Shown here: piece after piece, positions 24,925 through 36,200 of the stretch
How positions within the stretch are numbered: position 1 is the first letter of the stretch
Layout: each line of letters starts with the position of its first letter
Assembly (NCBI GenBank): GCA_945910005.1
Contig: OX246740.1
Location: 55,173,221-55,237,220 of the forward strand
DNA: 64,000 nucleotides
DNA from: Isoperla grammatica
Taxonomy: Eukaryota > Arthropoda > Insecta > Plecoptera > Perlodidae
Direction: 5' to 3'
Program-made: the position numbers and the translations under genes
The notes under the pieces: model-generated
Told to the model about the DNA's origin: nothing
Database searches by the model: none
What the model saw: only the letters and a program-made list of their open reading frames with translations

Positions 24925-25139
24925 TAATGAGTGTCAAGCCAAGCATAGGTGAATACTGAATACACATCACACGTCGGTTACGCACAGTGCGTGCACATGA
25001 CAAGCTCAATGAAGTGTTGTACTTCCCAAACAGTGAAATGCAATCAGTATCATGAGTGGCATAGTGTTATAATCCCTCGCCAGGGTTGCGTGAGTGCATC
25101 GTGCACTGACCTCGACCTTGACCGCTGAGTGGGTCCCCA

Positions 25140-25330
25140 CAAGTGCTCTAGGCGGTCACACGCGAGTCTCTCATTAGGGAGGTCCCGGGTTCGATTACGG
25201 TTTCCGGCAATACTGACGCAAGTCTCTAATTAGGTTGACAAAGTGCGGTCACCGGATGAATGTTGTGATTGAGCTCTATAAGTTAAACCCGGACATTCCT
25301 TCCACACACAATGTAAACGACTCCAACCTT
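25140..25330 (+). mobile_element. tRNA-derived SINE-like segment
   Basis: CATTAGGGAGGTCCCGGGTT leads into CGATTACGG, with box B at about 25188-25198. CpG-containing, non-coding sequence continues to about 25330. No partner copy was found in this window. Confidence 0.4.
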
Positions 25331-25394
25331 CTCATTCCTTATTCTCATGCTTACGAAATAACCGAACCGTATAGCACTAACTTAATTTTATACT

Positions 25395-25670
25395 TCTCTA
25401 AGCGACTCTGCTAGTCGTAAGAGGCGACGGAAGGAGACCCTGTCCCTTCCCCCCCCACTGTCCCACTGAATATTTCTCCTCCCACTTGGCCCTGCCCTCC
25501 CTTGCTGGACTCCCATATGACGACCCACGCGACGTACAATGGATCTGATTCGGATGTGGCTTTATTCTTCATCGTCATCTTTCTCATCTTCATTATCACC
25601 CGCTCATCGTCTCGATTAGCCATTGTTGCATAAATATGAGACGTTAAGCCCCATTAATCAATCACTATAC
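25395..25670 (+). mobile_element. Retroposon 3' segment with GTCGTAAGAGGCGAC
   Basis: GCTAGTCGTAAGAGGCGAC (about 25410-25428) is followed by C-rich sequence, then ATGACGACCCACGCGACGT, AATGGATCTGATTCGG, and finally TCATCGTCTCGATTAGCC and GACGTTAAGCCCC. Part of the same order (GACGACCCCGGGTGATGTG, ATGGATCTGATCCG) is at 27175-27215. Confidence 0.6.
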
Positions 25671-26009
25671 TTCTCTAGATCCTACATCTAATTAAAACAC
25701 CTCATTAGTGATAATGTACAATCTTGGGTTGGATACATGAAAAATTCTCAACACAGGGGGCGTGACTAATAAGGTTGGTGCATTCTACTAAGCGGAAGAC
25801 TGTCTTTACATTTGTGTGAAAGTACGCCATGAATATGTTGATTTTCGTTGAAGCAGAGTGCATTAAAGGGAGAGTAGATAAGGATCTGAGGTCTCTATGA
25901 GACTGGAAATAATATAATATACCTAGTTAGTTGCATGAATAGATGCACATCACAAAATAATAGCACTCAATACATTCAAAGTTGTTCTGAATCGGCCTCG
26001 TTGATTCTG

Positions 26010-26225
26010 ACATTTGTCCGCAGGTGTTCGCACTGTCCAATCACTGATTCATATGTTTCGTATTTGAAAAATCGATCTTTGATTGGTTATCGCTCACTCG
26101 TCGATGGTGTTCGAAGCCTACAGGGTTGGTTTAGTTGCTTTAAATTAAAGTCCCCCACTGCATTTCAGTTTCATTACTGAGTGGGTAGACTCTTAATGTG
26201 AATTTATTTATTTTAATTTATTTAT
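26010..26225 (+). repeat. Interspersed repeat family, copy 2
   Basis: It starts near CGCAGGTGTTCGCACTG, continues through ATATCGATCTTTGATTGG-like and CGAAGCCTACAGGGTTGG blocks, and ends CATTACTGAGTGGGTAGACT with a TTTA-rich tail. The order is identical to copies 1 and 3. Confidence 0.75.
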
Positions 26226-26655
26226 TTAAGCCCTCCACTCATCGTCTCGATTACCATCGTAGCCACAACACTAGACATAAAGTCCAAACACATCATCATA
26301 GTGTAACAGTGTTACATGTTACACCTCCCTGGGTGACGGCGGTAAAGTCTGTCACCGTCGAGCAACATTAAAGCCCTGCTCGGCTATGCAGGAAGGTGTT
26401 AAACTTTATAGGGTTGTTCGCGGCGCGTTTGGACCGCAGCGCTGTCCCGAGTGTGGTGTGGTGTGCACTCTGCCGGGGGTTGTTACAACTAGAAGGATCG
26501 GGTTAACTGTCTGGTGTAGCCAAACAGTCTGGGCTGATACACTTTTAAGTGGAGCCACACAGCATAAAGGTAGAAGTATGATGAACGGGGAAATTTATAA
26601 TTGAACAATATTTCACGTTGCTACGGCAGTTCTAATGTCACTATTAGAAAATAGC

Positions 26656-26942
26656 CTGGGCCTGGATTCATAAACATGCCTTAAGTTGTCCTAAGTTAGC
26701 CAAATCCTAACTAGATAAATCATCTCTGGGTATTATTGCACATTTACAAATAAATTATTATTAGTTAAATTGTTGATATTTGACTATATTTTATCTTTAT
26801 GACATTGCAGAACGACACTGTAAAGAGCGAAAGCTCATGCTGGTTAATAAAGAACATACATACATATGCGTTATTTATATCACTAAGATTTGTCTAAACT
26901 AGGACGTCTTAGCACTTAGGCACCTTTGAGAATCTGGGCCCT
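26656..26942. mobile_element. Small TIR element (MITE-like)
   Basis: The left end GGGCCTGGATTC...TGCCTTAAGT...TCCTAAGTTAG is matched by the reverse complement of the right end, GGGCCCAGATTCTCAAAG...TGCCTAAG...TCCTAGTTTAG. The total is about 290 bp. Flanking duplications are unclear. Inside, at about 26800-26868, sits a retroelement-like 3' end with GAGC-GAAA-GCTC and an (ACAT)n tail. Confidence 0.55.
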
Positions 26943-27280
26943 GGTGTATGAATCTCGCTCTCAAATTGATGTCCCACTCCAAGGTAGGGCTATAGATCCC
27001 TCCTCGTGGTGACCTGTGTCCCATATATCCTTCATCAACCCTTTGCTCATTATCCCCATGTCCTTGCTCACTTTTCCATCTGTCTCTTATCATATCAATT
27101 CATGCTGGCCCTCTTTGCGATCTGATCACCCACCAAACTATAAAAACCCCAACCCTCTAACTGAACTTCCCTTACGACGACCCCGGGTGATGTGTGATGG
27201 ATCTGATCCGACCAACGATTGATCAGCTCTCTAGTACGTAGTAAAAGAACAAAATTAAAATAAAATAAAAATATATGCAT
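26940..27280 (+). mobile_element. Related retroposon 3' segment
   Basis: It is C- and T-rich and non-coding. It ends with TTACGACGACCCCGGGTGAT and GTGTGATGGATCTGATCCG, shared with 25520-25555, followed by an A-rich AAATAAAATAAAA tail. It sits directly against the 26656 MITE. Confidence 0.5.
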
Positions 27281-27289
27281 AAATATTCG

Positions 27290-27342
27290 GAAGTGAGAAG
27301 TGAGAAGTGAGAAGTGAGAAGTGAGAAGTGAGAAGTGAGAAC
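27290..27342 (+). repeat. 7-bp tandem repeat (AGTGAGA)n
   Basis: About seven perfect copies of AGTGAGA run directly after the A-rich tail of the preceding retroposon segment, consistent with expansion from a retroposon tail. Confidence 0.9.
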
Positions 27343-30300
27343 AGTGATCAGTTCTCTTTTAAAGTAGCCTATACGTGAATGGGTAGTGAGTGTTAATTCT
27401 AGCTTTTTTTTTTAGATCATTCGTAAAATTTCTTTCAAAGCTTATGATTATTCTGAATTGATAGAAGCACAGAGAAAATATACGTGATACTTTTAATAAC
27501 CTGGGACAAAATGCAAGAACACGAACCTATTGGGAGTAACGAACTCCACCCGTAGTTGAGGTGGGACGTGTCAAAGAATGGCTGAGTCGATATGTTTCAA
27601 GATATCGATAGATCGAATGTGAACTTTTCAATATTTCATCTCTTCTATAACTTTGCAGACGTCGTTTTACACAAGTTCTCAATTCATATCAGGTCTTAAA
27701 AATACTTTCAGCTCTATTGAATCGAACAAGAAACTAACATGACAAATGAAAGTAGATTTATATCAAAAGATTGAAACTAAATAAGTTTTGATAGTTTATA
27801 AAAAGGTAAAAATTACGTTTTAATGCACGCGAATGAGGCCAGCCAATAGTTTATCAGCCAATAAGAAGGCCGGGATCCGTATGAACAGACAACTCCGCGA
27901 GTGAAGAGATAACTATTAAAACGATTTTAATTTTGGTCGCTTGCTCGTTGCATTCGCTTATCGCAGTTTAACACTGACCAATAAATTATTTTAAAGTATA
28001 ATATTTTAAACCATTCAAAACATAGGAACATAGACTAATAATGGAAATAAAAAAAGAACAATTCGTTCTCGCTGCGCAATTCGCTTGTCAGCAAGAAAAC
28101 GAGATAATATGATTTTTATTTATTTAAAATCCGAGAAGTTTTCGTCTATTCACAAGAAGAATATTTTCTTTCGCGAATTTTGTTTTGATGAACTGTGTTT
28201 TTACGCTACTGCATAATCCTGTCTTTGTTTTGAAATCCGTTTTAAAATTAAATATGACACACATCGGTCTATAAATAAATTGATGTAGACAAAATGTCAA
28301 GCTTATTATTTTTAAACATAAATCATGTCATGTCACATCAAGTCATTTTCTCATTGTTATGACACTGAAAACATAATTTTCATGTTTCCAAAAAGAAAAA
28401 CTGACGTCCCATTAAAAAAAAAACAGCGTTCATTAGTTATCATCGCAAAGCCCTAGGTTAAGCCAATTATCATCCAGTATTTGATGAATGTATTCTCTCT
28501 CTCTCTTCCACGATGTCACATCTGTTTTGTTTACCCTCTTCCTCCCAAACTTCCGTTGCGTCCTCCCATTGACTCGGTCACACACACCGCCCACCTACTC
28601 AATGCTTTGTGTATTCATCTGTTTGCAAATTGAGGTCGGCAGTGGTTTTTGTCTCTGCCCTTCATATTGATTTCTGATATCGCCTCTGTCTTTTATTAGC
28701 CTCGAGTGTAGCACAACCATTATTTCTCGGCTAATCTCCTGTTTACTAAAAGTTGTCTGTGCAATAACGCGAGGTTTACATCTAAACTGCGTCGTTCAGG
28801 GAATTACCCCGACGAGTCACAGCCAACGTTTATGTGCAGCACAGCATTGTTGCCCGCGCCAAGGAACTTGGACATTAACAACACTTGTGCTTTCCATATA
28901 AACGGTAATACAGTAGCACTTCTCATTAACCAACGTCTTTACAACGAAATTAGCTATATACAAAACTGTTTTAGAGGTTCCAGAAGCTTCTTATACCATC
29001 TTATCAAGAAGTGATCTTTATAAAACAAAACAATATTATGATCACAGAGAGTTTGCTATAAAGAAGTTTCACGCTATACATTTTAACTGTGATAGCATTG
29101 ATTTTTAGATATTAAAGCATAGCAACACTCAATAATCAAATCAAAATAAACAATCAATAGTAAGTTAAAACAAATTAAAACCAATAATAATAAACACCAA
29201 GTAAATACTATTCAATTAAATCGTATAAATTCTAGAATCGATAAAAACGAATCGAATTAACTGTTATTTTGTATTTAATTTGTACAAAATTAATTTGTAA
29301 TTTGTAATTAATTGTAACTAATTCTTCTCTCACGAAACAATTAAACAATTAACATTTTCATCAAGATGTTATTTGGTTAAACTACCCAAAGTGTAAAACA
29401 CATATCACTAAATGTTGTAGGGTAAAGGGGGGCACGGGGTAAAGCGACGTTTTACATTACACTTTAATATTTTCCACTCTCATAAAATTGTGTTTTCTTA
29501 TATATAAATTAAATCTCGAATGAAAAAAACTAAGATCCTTAAACCCAGTGAACTTATGAACTTACAATGGGTCTAGTACCAGCGAATGAATAACACTCCA
29601 AGACAGCTCCTCGCTAGAGATATGTTTTACGAGGGAGCTCACTCAAGCACAAAGAATGATTACCAACTCAAATATTCAATGTTAATTACCACCCAAGAAA
29701 GCTGCTTTCCCTGTGTGTCTAATAATGAAAGTGGTGAATTATTTCAGCAAGCCGACGAACAAATAGCCGAGGGGGTGTTTGCGAATCTCAATCTTCGAGT
29801 TCGGTCGAGACGAGGAAGAAGAAGAAGAAGAAGAAGACTCGAAGCGCGGAAACGCATACATCTCGCTCAACCGTAGCGAACAAATAAAGGCGACGTTAAT
29901 TCCCCATTCCCATCAGAAAACAAAGCACCAAGAATAAAAACAAAGGCGTACGCAATTATTCTGGCGAGCAATCAAGCTGCCTCTTTCCACTCTCTCCTTA
30001 CAGATGGGCCGACAGTATTTGGACTCCCCCCTCCCCCCATCCCCACTGTAAGTGTGCCAGACTGGCGCGCTGTAATATTGCCCCCCCCCCCCCCCCTCCC
30101 CCCCGCCTCATCAGCCGGGCAGACGGGCGCCCTTAGAGTTCGGCCTTGACCAATACTTTCCCCTTCCCCCACACACTCCTATCAATGGGTGACAAATAGT
30201 GTACTTCAGCATTCGGCCCAATTACTTTCTACTCACCATAAGTGTAACGTTCAAAAAAAGACTGGGGGGAAAGGGTACTTTATTTTGCTAAGTAAGTGAG

Positions 30301-30414
30301 TGAGTGGGTGAGTAGTAATTATGTAAGAAAGTGAGTGAGAAAGTATGTAGTAACTACTGAGTGAGTATTAAGTAAACAAAATAAGTATAGGTAAGTAAAT
30401 AATTGTGTGACTCC
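27343..30414. other. AT-rich intergenic sequence
   Basis: No supported gene. There are paired CCAAT motifs near 27843-27865, a (GAA)n tract at about 29813-29835 and a C16 run (30081-30096). Confidence 0.5.
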
Positions 30415-30480
30415 TTAGTCTTGTGAGTTATTTCCTGCTTCAAACCCAGAAGGTTACGGGTTCGATTCGAAGGGTGGGAT
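30415..30480 (+). mobile_element. tRNA-like SINE head
   Basis: Box B GGGTTCGATTCG is at 30458-30469, preceded by CTTGTGAGTTATTTCCTGCT and an AGAAGGTTACGG segment in tRNA-like order. The 3' pairing strand is not recognisable, so it is not an intact tRNA gene. Confidence 0.45.
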
Positions 30481-30870
30481 TCGGTCTGTTCTTTAGCTTC
30501 GGAAATTGTTTCAAATATGCATATGATACTGACGCATACTTTGACACTGAGGAAGAAGAAAGCGGAGGTCCAGAAACTTCATGACCTTTCGTAATCATAC
30601 ACTCAATAAATACAATCGCTAGTGTAATGGGCACTAATAAGTAATAACCATGATGTTGTGTGCCTTTAACACCCCCCCCCCCCCCCCCCCAATAATTAAC
30701 TAAATATCTATGATCCTAGTAAAGTTATAGAACGTTGAATATTCTAAAATATGTTTTGACTGTGACTGTACAGTTAGTTTTATTCCATCAACCATTGAAA
30801 ACACGCTTTTTCATCCACGTCAAACAATTTGATTTGAAAAGTCGGCCAACTCTCTAGGGACATCTCTTAC

Positions 30871-31191
30871 CTTGTTAGTTAGTCCGTCGGGGCAGCAGCA
30901 CTGCACGACTGTCCCGTTGTTTGCGCTGTCTGATTGTTGCTCACTGCTTGCCCTCTCATTACCCCCAACACTAAACAAACAAAGAGGGTGCAAACTTGTT
31001 GAATTGGGGCCCTGTTTACACTGTACGGCGCCGGGCGTGCGGCTGTCTGCGGATGCGGATGCGTCGGTTTGCACAATGCGGGTTGTGAATAGGTTGGATG
31101 AAGGGGTAATCGTGGTAGAGATTTTAATGAGAGTTTCGTCTAAAAATCTGTTCAATCGAAATACATTATTAATAATTGCCTCCATTTTCAT
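30871..31191 (-). other. Putative 5' exon with strong splice donor
   Basis: The minus strand reads ACTAACTAACAAG then GTAAGAG, an excellent donor (GT at 30870-30869). An open frame starts at ATG 31191 and runs 107 codons to the donor in phase 0 (begins MKMEAIINNV, ends GTVVQCCCPDGLTNK). The part 30872-31075 is much more GC-rich than its surroundings. I do not recognise the protein. It has no signal peptide and matches no domain I know, and the ORF could be incidental to an untranslated first exon. The downstream exon was not found. Confidence 0.35.
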
Positions 31192-33186
31192 CTAGTTGCT
31201 ACAAAAAGATGATATATTTTCCTGTTTGTAAACTAGAAATTTTAAATTTAGAACGAATCATTATTTCTTAATTGTTTTATATAATGAACACTAAAAAATA
31301 AGCTTTTGTTCGTAGTTCAAAGTCAAACCTATATTTTAACGTAAGCATTGCTTAAACATATGTACAAACTACACACCAATTAAAATAAGAGATAAAATAT
31401 AACATGTTTTGCTGACTACTTACGTTTTTGTTTTTGTTTCGAGTTGTTAACTTTGTTATTGAGTTTGACTTTGTTTAGAGCCGGAAAGTAAACATTTATT
31501 TAAGATCGTTTGAAAAGCAAAGTAAACAATTTGGTAAAGTAATTATGACCACTATTTCAAGGCTGATAATTTGGAACCATTAGTTGCGTGACCGTCAAAA
31601 ACGCGTTTGAAAAGGAGTTTTTCTCCGAAAATGTCATTATTATTTAAGATATTTCCTGGATGGAAATCGATTCTGAAACAAGAACTATGTCGGCAATTCA
31701 CAGAATTCAAGACGGTAAACAACAAGAAACACTACCCAAGTTTTGTCTGCTTAACCGAATTTTGAGATAATCTTCATATTTATCTAACAGAAGTAAGAAC
31801 TTAAATATGAACTTGCTCCAAGTTCTAGACGAGCTTTTTGCTGAGGTCAAGTTTTCCCGACTTTTGTATAAACACACCCGCCAAATATTGACTTACATTC
31901 ATCCATCTATCTATTCCCCATAAGTCTCTATGCTGAGCAAATAAATTGTTAGTGAAAGTGCTGCGTAGGCTTTATACTACTGCGGTTAAAACTCTTTCCC
32001 TCGATACCAGAAAGAGATAGCCGTAAGTAATGGGCTTCGACTTTATCCTGCTTTATTTATTTCTCTGCTAACAACGATTTCAAGGGTAAATTTCATTCCC
32101 AAATAGTAGAGTAAGCAATCTTTACACCTTTTTGTTGTTTTCTGGCTACTTTTATAACAACAACGAATACTCCCTAAATAGTGATACTCTAAATACAAGC
32201 CATGCATTACTTTTCTAATTACAACAATAAGATGATTTTTTTAGAACTGAATAGAAAATAAATAAAATACAGACAAAAATAACAAAACCAGGGCTACCAA
32301 ATTACCAAGGAATGGCATCTCCCACTACCAACTAATAACACAAATTTACAATTAATTGAGACAGCACATTGTATATTACTAACATGATCAAAACACGTAG
32401 CCTACTTTAAAGTAATGGATAGGATAAGACAATTTGAAGGATAGTTTAAAAACAAATTTTTTCTATGATAATGGCCTATTCATACAACTATATCAGGTTT
32501 AAGATTTATTATCTAACAAATTGACAACAACAATAACGTTCACACAAATGTCTCGTTAACAGTTGACTTATATCACCTCTTTAAATTAGATCAGCCAATG
32601 AAAAAAAAAAAAGCGCCCGCTCAACATTTTTCAACCCAATGAACCAATTTGAGCTTATTGCTTTTCTAATCTGAACCCGGAAAAGTGCTAAAACTATAAA
32701 CACTAGAACTAAATCTCAAACCTGACACAGTCATGTGTGAGTCGACCAATAACTAGTAACAATCAAAAGAACATACTTCATTGAAAATACATAGGTTTTA
32801 TTTAACAGTCACATACATTTTACATATTTCAAAACACTATACACACCATCACCCCCTTCACCGCAATCACCCTGTCCACGTCAAGTTACATAATAATATA
32901 CACAATAACAAAACTTGATTCACATTCAACAACACTTCAAACAGACACTAAACAGGAACAGTTACTTTGTATTGTTGCTTACATAATAACAAGTGGTAAA
33001 TTTTAACCCAGGATTTCCACTACGAGGATAATATTTTCGTTTTTAACACACAACTAAATACATGAGCACTTGTTTTTAACAGCACGTCCGCATTTCTACT
33101 GGACACGTGGGAACACATATTCTACTTAAGTCTAGACAATATTATTAGTATTATTATTATTATTATTATAGCGAACGATCGTGTTG

Positions 33187-33222
33187 CTGTCACGTGATTC
33201 TGATCACGTGACAGTGACGTCA
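33187..33222. promoter_or_regulatory. E-box palindrome abutting a CRE
   Basis: CTGTCACGTGAT (33187-33198) and ATCACGTGACAG (33203-33214) form a perfect 12-bp inverted repeat around TCTG. Each arm holds the CACGTG E-box. TGACGTCA follows immediately at 33215-33222. The whole 36 bp reads like a composite bHLH/bZIP site. Function is inferred only from motifs. Confidence 0.4.
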
Positions 33223-36200
33223 TTACTGTCTAGGTTAGGTCTACGTTCGTTTAAGATGGGTCTGGGTTTTAACACTGGTTATGAGATTCATAGCGTATCT
33301 ATGGAGCGGGTTGTTCTTCTAGTGAATAAAAGTGATCGTCTTGCTTGAAACATGATCCACGACAAAAATTAACAAAAGCGGCTTTAAATTTCCACCATGT
33401 TATTTTTTTTAGATTTGATATATGACGCCAAAAAACACTTTATTCTCAAATACCAAAATGGCATCCTATTTCATTTTTTGTTTATAAAAAGCTATAAAGC
33501 TATTTTAAAATAATAGTCGCAGCAATGGAGAAAACCACAATATATTATCGTTTAAATAAAATGTAGGCACGTCTTCATAAACTTGCTTCTCTTGCTTATT
33601 TGCAACTTTTCTATTTTTTTATTATAATACGCTATTATTGAAGTTTAATTTAAGAATCACCAATAGTAATAGATGACCCTTCTGATAAGAATAATATTCT
33701 AATTTAGAGAAACATAAAACATTATAATATAACGTTATTCTAGCCCCTGCTTGAACGTCTGAAAAATCTTCGTATCTTTGTGTTAAGTTCTTTGACTTTC
33801 AGTGGAAAATTCCGTTGGTAAATTTCCGTCGTGGATCAGTCTCCAATGCAGGTTTACGTACTGTGGTATCGGCAGTTTCCGTCAAAACAAACTTTGACCC
33901 ACATTCCTTAGTTCACATTGACTCGCTTAGACAGACCTTGAACATTGCACCATCGTATTCACTACATAACCAGCCAAAGACGTTATCCAATCATAATCTG
34001 GCAACAGTGTTGAGACGAGCCAAGCAATATGAAGACTACCGCATACCGAGTAGGCCTGTACACAAACCATAACAAGACAGATCACACGATATTATTGATT
34101 GAAGTCGGCGTTTTGTATCAAGTAATACAGGGAATGCAACAATTTACTACTAGTTTAACTATTAATTCTATGGACTATTCCAGCTCGAAACATTCCAATG
34201 CGGATTAAAACCATGACGTCATTATGATCATTTCGTTTATGTTAATACGAGTAGCTGATAATTGCGATATATTACATGTTTACAATTAGTCTAAAGTAAA
34301 GCAAATGAATGAATGGATTGTCTGAAAATAGAAAAGCTCCGTAAACAGTTTGTGAATACTAACCCAACTACCGTCAATACAATCGTATTCATTAGTGTAA
34401 TGGTGATTTATCTCCAAATCAATGCAGATTATTACAAATCAGTTTGGCCATTCATTACTGTGTGAACGTGAATTAGATTATTGCCATTCATTATTTTGTC
34501 ATGTTCTATTTTGGTCATTAATCTGTCAGCGTATAGACGGTTTTATTTTGTGTTTTGCACATAAATATAATTATCGAATGTCCTGTATCACTTCACCAAA
34601 TCTGGCTGTTGTGTAAGAACAATTGTGATACAGGATAGCCCAAATAAAAAAAAACTCTTGATTCAAACAACGTATACATTTTGTAAATCAAATTTGAAAA
34701 TAGCTCAAAATTGTTACCATGTAATTTGCTTCAACGTTCTTTGACTAGCCATACAAAAAAACTATTTTAAATATAAAAACAATTCCTCTTTAACATTCAT
34801 TCACCAAAGGACTATTTTTGCGGAACCGTATGTTCTATAATGTTATAATGGTCACATAATAGCTATTATGATTCTAACAATCATAATTTTTTGGCGATGA
34901 TCAATAACTTACAGTTTATTACGTTTTTCTTCCCGACTTGATTCTAAAATTTCACATTTTTCAATTTTAGCGAGGTAAAATCCAAAATATGTCTTAGTTT
35001 CACCTGAAGTACACCGTGCGATTATTCTGGCATTATTTTCGTAATAGAGAGTTTTTAGAAATGTTTGATTTAGAGCTTACCGCTTTAAAGGAAGTATGCA
35101 ATCTCATGGAAACGTGATAGATCTACCAAAATGTTCCGATCACCCCCCGTGCAATAAGCCCACGGCCTTGGCAGAGTGCAGCCCGTAAATCACACCCCCC
35201 TGATCTACTAAATGTCCGCATCCCTCATTGCCCCCCCCCCTCCCCCCCCCCCCCTGCCCCCTCGAGAACACTTTACCTCTCTCAACCGTCCGTAGATCTT
35301 CCTGTTTTATTTTCTTCGCGGCTTCGAATTCCGATAATATGTGAACCTACTGACTTTCACGTTCCGCAATCTAAAACTATCGTCTATTAAAACGGGCGCT
35401 CACCCACTTTGTAAGAGATAAGAAACTGCAATAGGTAACCCTTTTATCTCGGTTCTAACCCAATAGAGTTCCTCTACTACTACTACACTGACTGTTCTAG
35501 ATTTTATCTGATTGGTTCTCACAAACAGATATCCTAGCTTCTGATTGGATGAAAACGCTGATAAAGTAAGTAGTATATTCACAAGCTTTAAAGTTTTGTG
35601 TGAATGTTAACACACAATATATTTTATAGTACAAGCTTCGATTCTAAAAATATTTTTACGATTGTGGCGCTGTCACATAGAGAACTGTCCGTTGTGCGGA
35701 CAAAAAGATATGGCTTAGCGCGATATCCATAGCAAAAAGATTGTTTGTCCGCTAATAAACAAAACAAGACTGTCTCAATCAGAATGTCTGAAGCTACTGT
35801 ACTTCCAAACCGTGGCTTGTGAGTGTGAACCCACCCTAATAAAAGCTCAAGGTAATGTTTGAATGATCAAAACGACGTCACAGTTTCGTTACCCAATAGA
35901 CTTATAAAGTCCGCTTGCACTCCCAAAAATAGATCGGTCATCCTCGACTCTACTTACAACATACAATACAATGTAATTATATCTAACATGTAATACAAAA
36001 CAAACATACCATATCACAGTTTCAACTAGAGTTTATACAATTTTAATGCTGTTATAATAATCCTTCTGTCAGCATTGGAACCCGTATTAGTAACATCGAC
36101 ATTAGCTTTGACTTTTTTTATTTATATATTTACATTTATCATATATTTACACACTTGGCATCGACACAACAAAGCACTATTGTATCTCATGTATAAAAAA

